NCBI GenBank assembly: GCA_903953895.1
Contig: CAJBLH010000217.1
Coordinates: forward strand, 1 to 64,000
Direction of reading: 5' to 3'
Length of the DNA stretch: 64,000 nucleotides
DNA from: an uncultured Desulfobacteraceae bacterium
GTDB taxonomy: Bacteria; Desulfobacterota; Desulfobacteria; Desulfobacterales; Desulfatirhabdiaceae
Positions 60,109-64,000 of this stretch are shown here, piece after piece. The number at the start of each line of letters is the position of its first letter. Within the stretch, counting starts at the first letter, position 1. Under the pieces are notes generated by a model. That model did no database searches, was not told the origin of the DNA, and was given only the letters and a program-made list of their open reading frames with translations. Made by a program: the position numbers and the translations under genes.

Positions 60109-61554
60109 ATGAACGGTTTTCTGATTTTTCTTCAAAGTATTCGGTGGCAGGATATCGTCGATATCACCTTGAACAGTTATATCCTCTTCCGCTGTTATGT
60201 CATTTTCAGAATTACAAATGCATTCCGGATACTTATCGGTCTTGCTTTCCTGTGGATATTTCAGCGTATCGCCGTTGCCATCGGCCTGATCGTTACGAGC
60301 TGGGTCATACAGGGTATTACTGCCGTTGCCGCGTTGATCATCATCGTCGTGTTTCGAAACGAAATCCGCAGCGTTCTTCAAGTAAAGAATATCAAGATGT
60401 TATTCTGGGGTTTTCCTCAGCAGCCTTTTCACACACCCATTCAGATCATTGCCGAAAGCGTCATGGATCTTTCCCGGAAACGAATCGGCGCGTTGATCGT
60501 TTTCCCAGGCAGGGAAGACATCACCGAGAAAATTCAAAACGGCATTCTCTGGGATGGGGCCATCTCCAAGGAAATGATCACCAGTATTTTCTGGGAAGAC
60601 AATCCGGTTCACGACGGGGCTGTCATCGTTGAAGGCGATCGGATTCGCGAGGTTGGGGTGATTCTTCCCCTGTCTCATCGCCATGAACTGCCGTCTCATT
60701 ATGGAACACGGCATCGGGCAGCCATGGGTCTGGCTGAATCCACAGATTCCCTGGTCGTTGTCGTTTCCGAGGAACGCGGAACCATTCAGGTTGTAAAAGG
60801 CGCGACGATCACGCCGATATTTAAAAAAGACGATCTTGAAAGACAGCTCGAGCAGCATCTGGGGCTGATGGTCAAGGATCAGACGATCCGGAAAAAGGAA
60901 AGAAGAGAGATCTGCATTGCCGCAGTGGTTTCCGTGATTCTGATAACGAGTATCTGGTTGTCGATTACCCGGGGGCTGGATAGTCTGGTGACGTTTGAAA
61001 TACCGATAGAGTACATGAACCGGAATCCCGGCATGGAAATCATGGATGCTTCCGTCAGCAGTATCAAAATTCAGCTCGGCGGCTCAGGCCCGTTGATGCG
61101 AACTGTTCGGCCCGATCATGTGCGGGTAAAAATCGATCTGGGAAAATCGGTTGTCGGGCAGAACATCTACACCATCACCCATGAAAATATTTCACTGCCT
61201 CCCGGCATTGTCATCAAAAGTTTCGAACCTTCGGTCGTGGATGTCTCCCTCGATGTTCTCGATAAAAAAGATATGCCGGTTCAGGTGGACTGGACCGGCA
61301 AGCTGCCGGAAAATCTGAGAATGGAGAAAGTCAAAATCGATCCGAATACCGTGCAGATCATCGGCGGAAGGCAGATATTGAAAAATATCACCACGGCTTA
61401 TACGGAAAAAATCCCGTTGGAATCGATTCAGACATCAAGAACCATCATTGTCAATCTGGCGTTAAGCCCGGCATCACTGAAAGTGGCGCCGGGATTCAAG
61501 GACAAAATCACGGTGGATTGCACGGTCAGGGCTATTCCCAAAAACGGTCAATAA
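60109..61554 (+). CDS. Diadenylate cyclase fused to YbbR regulator (CdaA-CdaR)
   Basis: 481 residues. Three N-terminal membrane helices (about 25-85) lead to a DAC domain with DGA at 169-171 and RHR at 201-203 (HDGAVIVEGDRI; GTRHRAAMGLAEST), the catalytic motifs for making c-di-AMP from ATP. A further helix (about 268-286) leads to an exported region with two YbbR repeats (about 290-481), the domain of CdaR. In Firmicutes CdaA and CdaR are separate proteins; here they are one chain. The start is five bases after the DUF2914 stop. Confidence 0.92.
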   Translation: MNGFLIFLQSIRWQDIVDITLNSYILFRCYVIFRITNAFRILIGLAFLWIFQRIAVAIGLIVTSWVIQGITAVAALIIIVVFRNEIRSVLQVKNIKMLFWGFPQQPFHTPIQIIAESVMDLSRKRIGALIVFPGREDITEKIQNGILWDGAISKEMITSIFWEDNPVHDGAVIVEGDRIREVGVILPLSHRHELPSHYGTRHRAAMGLAESTDSLVVVVSEERGTIQVVKGATITPIFKKDDLERQLEQHLGLMVKDQTIRKKERREICIAAVVSVILITSIWLSITRGLDSLVTFEIPIEYMNRNPGMEIMDASVSSIKIQLGGSGPLMRTVRPDHVRVKIDLGKSVVGQNIYTITHENISLPPGIVIKSFEPSVVDVSLDVLDKKDMPVQVDWTGKLPENLRMEKVKIDPNTVQIIGGRQILKNITTAYTEKIPLESIQTSRTIIVNLALSPASLKVAPGFKDKITVDCTVRAIPKNGQ

Positions 61555-61566
61555 AGGAAGAAGACG

Positions 61567-62718
61567 ATTCATCACTTCGCGAAAATACCCTATCGACTCA
61601 TTACAACCCCTCAAGACCTTGAAAAAGCCGCCGGGGTAATGGAAAACGAAGAAACCGTGGGGGTTGATCTGGAAGCCGACTCCCTGTTTCATTATCAGGA
61701 AAAGGTCTGTCTGATTCAGATGGCGACCCCTGCGATCTGTTTTCTAGTGGACCCGCTTCAGGTCGGCGATCTGTCTGCACTCAAACCGTTTTTTGCAAAT
61801 CCCGACATTCGAAAAGTGTTTCACGGATCGGATTACGATATGCGCTGCCTTTATAAGGATTTCGGCATTACGGTGAATAATCTGTTCGATACGCAACTGG
61901 CCTGCCGTTTTCTGGGCATGCAGTTTACCGGACTAGATGCGGTACTGAATCTTTTTTACCATATCCGCCTTGAAAAAAAATTCCAGAAAAAAGACTGGTC
62001 CCAACGGCCTCTGCCCGATGAAATGCTGGCATATGCTTCTCAAGACGCTGTCTATCTGAATGTGCTATCCAAACAGTTTGAAGGTAAACTGATCGAAACC
62101 GGACGGCTGGACTGGTTTCTTGATGAATGCAACCTACAGAGCCTGGTTCGAACATCTGCGGCCAATGGGGAACCGCGTTTTTTTAAATTCAAGGGAGCAG
62201 GCCGACTCGGACGAAGGTCGCTGGCGGTTCTGGAAGCGCTTCTGGAATTTCGGGATTCCATCGCCAAAAAAATCGATCGCCCCCTTTATCAGGTGATTCA
62301 CAACCATGTGCTGCTGAAACTGGCCATCGAAAAACCCCGGAACTTGCAGCATCTGAAAGGGATCGAGGTGTTCAGCGTCAAACAGCTCCAGCGGTATGGT
62401 CAACAGGTGATTGATACCATCGGTATCGCTATGGAGCTGGATTCTTCTCTTCTGCCGACATACCCCCGCAGCCATGAACCGGTTCCGGATGCGCAGATTT
62501 CCGCCAGAATCGCGGAGTTGAAAAAATGGCGCGAATCTATGGCGGCCTGTATGGAGATCGAACCGGGTCTTCTGTGCAACAATGCGCTGATTACAGCCAT
62601 TTCTATAAAAAATCCCCAAGATATCGAGGCGCTATATGATATTGAGGAGATCAAACCCTGGCAGATCGCGGCGGTGGGAAAGCAAATCGTTGAGGTATTG
62701 CAGGAAAGTTCTAAATAA
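61567..62718 (+). CDS. rnd: Ribonuclease D, apparently with ATT start
   Basis: 383 residues from ATT 61567. DEDDy exonuclease motifs: VGVDLEADSL (Asp, Glu), GSDYDMRCLY (Asp) and YASQDAVYL (Tyr, Asp), with two HRDC domains (about 220-290 and 305-380). The RNase D fold needs YRLITTPQDLEKAAGVMENE before the first motif, which lies upstream of the first ATG (61639). The only start with a good ribosome binding site (AAAGGAAG at 61553-61560) is ATT 61567; no ATG, GTG, TTG or CTG lies in frame between the stop at 61552 and 61639. A base error in the record is the main alternative. Confidence 0.85.
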   Translation: MHHFAKIPYRLITTPQDLEKAAGVMENEETVGVDLEADSLFHYQEKVCLIQMATPAICFLVDPLQVGDLSALKPFFANPDIRKVFHGSDYDMRCLYKDFGITVNNLFDTQLACRFLGMQFTGLDAVLNLFYHIRLEKKFQKKDWSQRPLPDEMLAYASQDAVYLNVLSKQFEGKLIETGRLDWFLDECNLQSLVRTSAANGEPRFFKFKGAGRLGRRSLAVLEALLEFRDSIAKKIDRPLYQVIHNHVLLKLAIEKPRNLQHLKGIEVFSVKQLQRYGQQVIDTIGIAMELDSSLLPTYPRSHEPVPDAQISARIAELKKWRESMAACMEIEPGLLCNNALITAISIKNPQDIEALYDIEEIKPWQIAAVGKQIVEVLQESSK

Positions 62719-62751
62719 CCCCCCCTGCCTGAAGCAGGCGCAATAAAAGCT

Positions 62752-62769
62752 GAAAAATGATCATTTTTA
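62752..62769. repeat. Short palindrome upstream of binding-protein gene
   Basis: AAAAATGATCATTTTT within the 208-base gap after rnd. It may be an operator or simply an AT-rich palindrome. Upstream at 62724-62738 is CCTGC-CTGAA-GCAGG, a small hairpin after rnd. Confidence 0.4.
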
Positions 62770-62818
62770 TATAAAATTCGGTTCAATGAAATAATCCGGA
62801 AGGTTGTATATACTCTGC

Positions 62819-62848
62819 TTGACTTTTTCAACTTGAATGGGATATCAA
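62819..62848 (+). promoter_or_regulatory. Candidate sigma-70 promoter for livK-like gene
   Basis: TTGACT (62819-62824), an 18-base spacer and TATCAA (62843-62848) lie about 80 bases ahead of the ATG of the binding-protein gene. Weak -10. Confidence 0.35.
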
Positions 62849-62926
62849 GATTTTTAAGTAGCGTTGTTTGCAAGACGTATGGGGATGTTTGCCAACCGAC
62901 TAACTGATTGAAAGGGAGGAAGGAGT

Positions 62927-64000
62927 ATGACTAAACGTTTTTGGATTGTTTTTTCGTTACTGATCGCTGTAGGAATGGTCTTTATCGGTCCGGCCGCCGC
63001 CGCTGATCAGATCATCAAGATCGCCACCCAGTCACCGCTTTCAGGCGATAACTCGGCCGTAGGTGTTGATATCAAACGCGGTGCGGAGCTTGCCCTCGAG
63101 CAGATGAGCGCACCATTGGCCAAGATGGGATTCAAGGTCGAACTGGCGCCGTTTGATGATCAGGCCAATCCCGACGCCGGCGTTGCCAATGCCAAGCGTA
63201 TCGTCTCCGATCCGGCGATTCTGGCCGTGGTCGGGCACTATAACTCAGGTGTTCAGATCCCGTCATCCGAAGTCTATCACACCTCCGGACTGGCCAACGT
63301 CTCGCCGGCCAATACCAACCCGAAAGTTACCACCCGCGGCTATCTGGAGGTCAACCGGATCGTCGGACGTGATGATGTGCAGGGTGTTGTCGGCGCCGAC
63401 TTTGCTGCCGGAAAAAAAGTCAAAAGTGTTTTTGTCGTTCATGACAAAACTGCTTACGGTCAGGGCATTGCCGAGTTCTTCAAGAAAAGAGCTGAAGAAA
63501 AAGCCATGAAAGTGCTGGGTTTCGAAGGAACGGAAGAGAAGGCGAATTTCGACTCTCTGCTTTCCCCGATTCTTGCAGGAAATCCCGATCTGGTGTACTT
63601 CGGCGGTATGTACGGCCAGGCGGCTGTCCTGTTCAAACAAGCCCGTGAGAAAGGCTATATGGGCATGTTCCTCAGCGATGATGGCTTCGACTCTACCGAT
63701 GCTGTCAAGATCGGCGGCCAGACTCTGCTGGATGGCGCCGGTACCTTTTATTCCACCGTATCCGGCCCGGCTACCATTTATCCGGGTACTGCCAAATTCA
63801 TCACAGACTTTAAAGCCAAATACAATGCCTCACCTCAGCCGTTTGCAGCCCAAGGGTATGATTCCATGGGTATCAGTCTGAAAGCCATCGAGGCGGCCGC
63901 CAAGGCCGGCGGCAACAAGCTTCCCACCCGTGAGGCAGTTTCCAAAGCCATTCGCGCGTTGCAGGACTATGCGGGAATTACCGGCAAGTTCACCTTCAAC
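62927..64000 (+). CDS. Branched-chain amino-acid-type ABC substrate-binding protein (partial)
   Basis: Reads from ATG 62927, after GGGAGGAAGGAG, to the window end with no stop, 358 residues so far. A signal peptide (MTKRFWIVFSLLIAVGMVFI, cleavage near AAAADQ) precedes the LivJ/LivK periplasmic-binding fold: IKIATQSPLSGDNSAVGVDI, RGAELALEQM, FDDQANPDAGVANAKRI, VVGHYNSGVQIPSSEVYHTSG and YFGGMYGQAAVLFKQA. Typical length is 370-400, so only the C-terminus is cut off. The permease and ATPase genes probably follow. Confidence 0.93.
   Translation, partial: MTKRFWIVFSLLIAVGMVFIGPAAAADQIIKIATQSPLSGDNSAVGVDIKRGAELALEQMSAPLAKMGFKVELAPFDDQANPDAGVANAKRIVSDPAILAVVGHYNSGVQIPSSEVYHTSGLANVSPANTNPKVTTRGYLEVNRIVGRDDVQGVVGADFAAGKKVKSVFVVHDKTAYGQGIAEFFKKRAEEKAMKVLGFEGTEEKANFDSLLSPILAGNPDLVYFGGMYGQAAVLFKQAREKGYMGMFLSDDGFDSTDAVKIGGQTLLDGAGTFYSTVSGPATIYPGTAKFITDFKAKYNASPQPFAAQGYDSMGISLKAIEAAAKAGGNKLPTREAVSKAIRALQDYAGITGKFTFN

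Noticed and set aside
61639-62718. RNase D starting at the first ATG
   Set aside because: This would drop the conserved N-terminal strand of the DEDD fold; the upstream ATT with a good ribosome binding site fits better.
1-64000. rRNA and tRNA genes
   Set aside because: No rRNA-like conserved blocks and no tRNA cloverleaf with GGTTCGAATCC-type T-arm was noticed; a covariance-model scan would settle this.

Overview
The window reads as a chromosomal segment of a strictly anaerobic Desulfobacterota (deltaproteobacterial) bacterium, probably a Desulfobacterales relative. This is an inference from gene content: a complete 14-subunit Nuo complex with NuoB, NuoC and NuoD fused, 4-hydroxybutyryl-CoA dehydratase with its CoA-transferase, corrinoid methyltransferases of the MtmB/MttB families without pyrrolysine, sigma-54 regulation and many GC-rich hairpin repeats between genes. 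No rRNA or tRNA gene was seen.

Layout. 0.3-6.0 kb (minus): a metallo-beta-lactamase-fold hydrolase, 4-hydroxybutyrate CoA-transferase and 4-hydroxybutyryl-CoA dehydratase, with a good -24/-12 promoter in front and a PAS-PAS-AAA+-Fis sigma-54 activator upstream. 6.2-20.5 kb (minus): nuoA-BCD-EFGH-(DUF2283)-IJKLMN; almost every junction overlaps, but nuoI is set off by an inserted small gene on one side and a hairpin repeat on the other. 20.8-22.4 kb: murI and an exported hypothetical. 22.5-33.4 kb is an accessory island: a TumE-type toxin/antitoxin pair with a DUF6398 gene, then a tightly coupled type I restriction-modification operon (hsdM, an AlbA_2 ATPase-like gene, hsdS, hsdR, an M48-like metallopeptidase) ending in a truncated radical SAM gene.

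33.5-38.0 kb holds what I consider the most interesting system: an ECF sigma factor, a membrane anti-sigma factor whose exported part looks like a glycogen-binding (CBM48/AMPK-like) domain, a lipoprotein with the same fold, a secreted protein ending in 25 glycines, and two nearly identical small exported Gly/Asn-rich peptides. One peptide heads the sigma operon, the other heads a DUF2202 (ferritin-like) gene. Both have the same ECF-type promoter (TGTAAC, 16 bp, CGTTAY), so I predict a two-operon autoregulated envelope response. A pair of inverted 105-bp MITE-like elements and a vapC pseudogene surround the second operon.

38.1-42.7 kb (minus): a corrinoid protein, an MtmB-like and an MttB-like methyltransferase, and an ABC-type substrate-binding protein without a visible signal peptide, probably an O- or N-methyl demethylation pathway. 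42.9-46.0 kb: phosphoglucomutase and pyruvate kinase. 46.0-49.3 kb: several small membrane or lipoproteins and a DsbA-like lipoprotein. 49.4-56.1 kb: a large SNF2 helicase, an AAA+ ATPase with a GspE-like N-terminus and a lipocalin. 56.2-59.2 kb (minus): overlapping adenine deaminase and MTA/SAH deaminase genes. 59.7-64 kb (plus): a DUF2914 protein, a fused CdaA-CdaR diadenylate cyclase, RNase D (apparently starting at ATT) and a branched-chain amino-acid-type binding protein that runs off the window.
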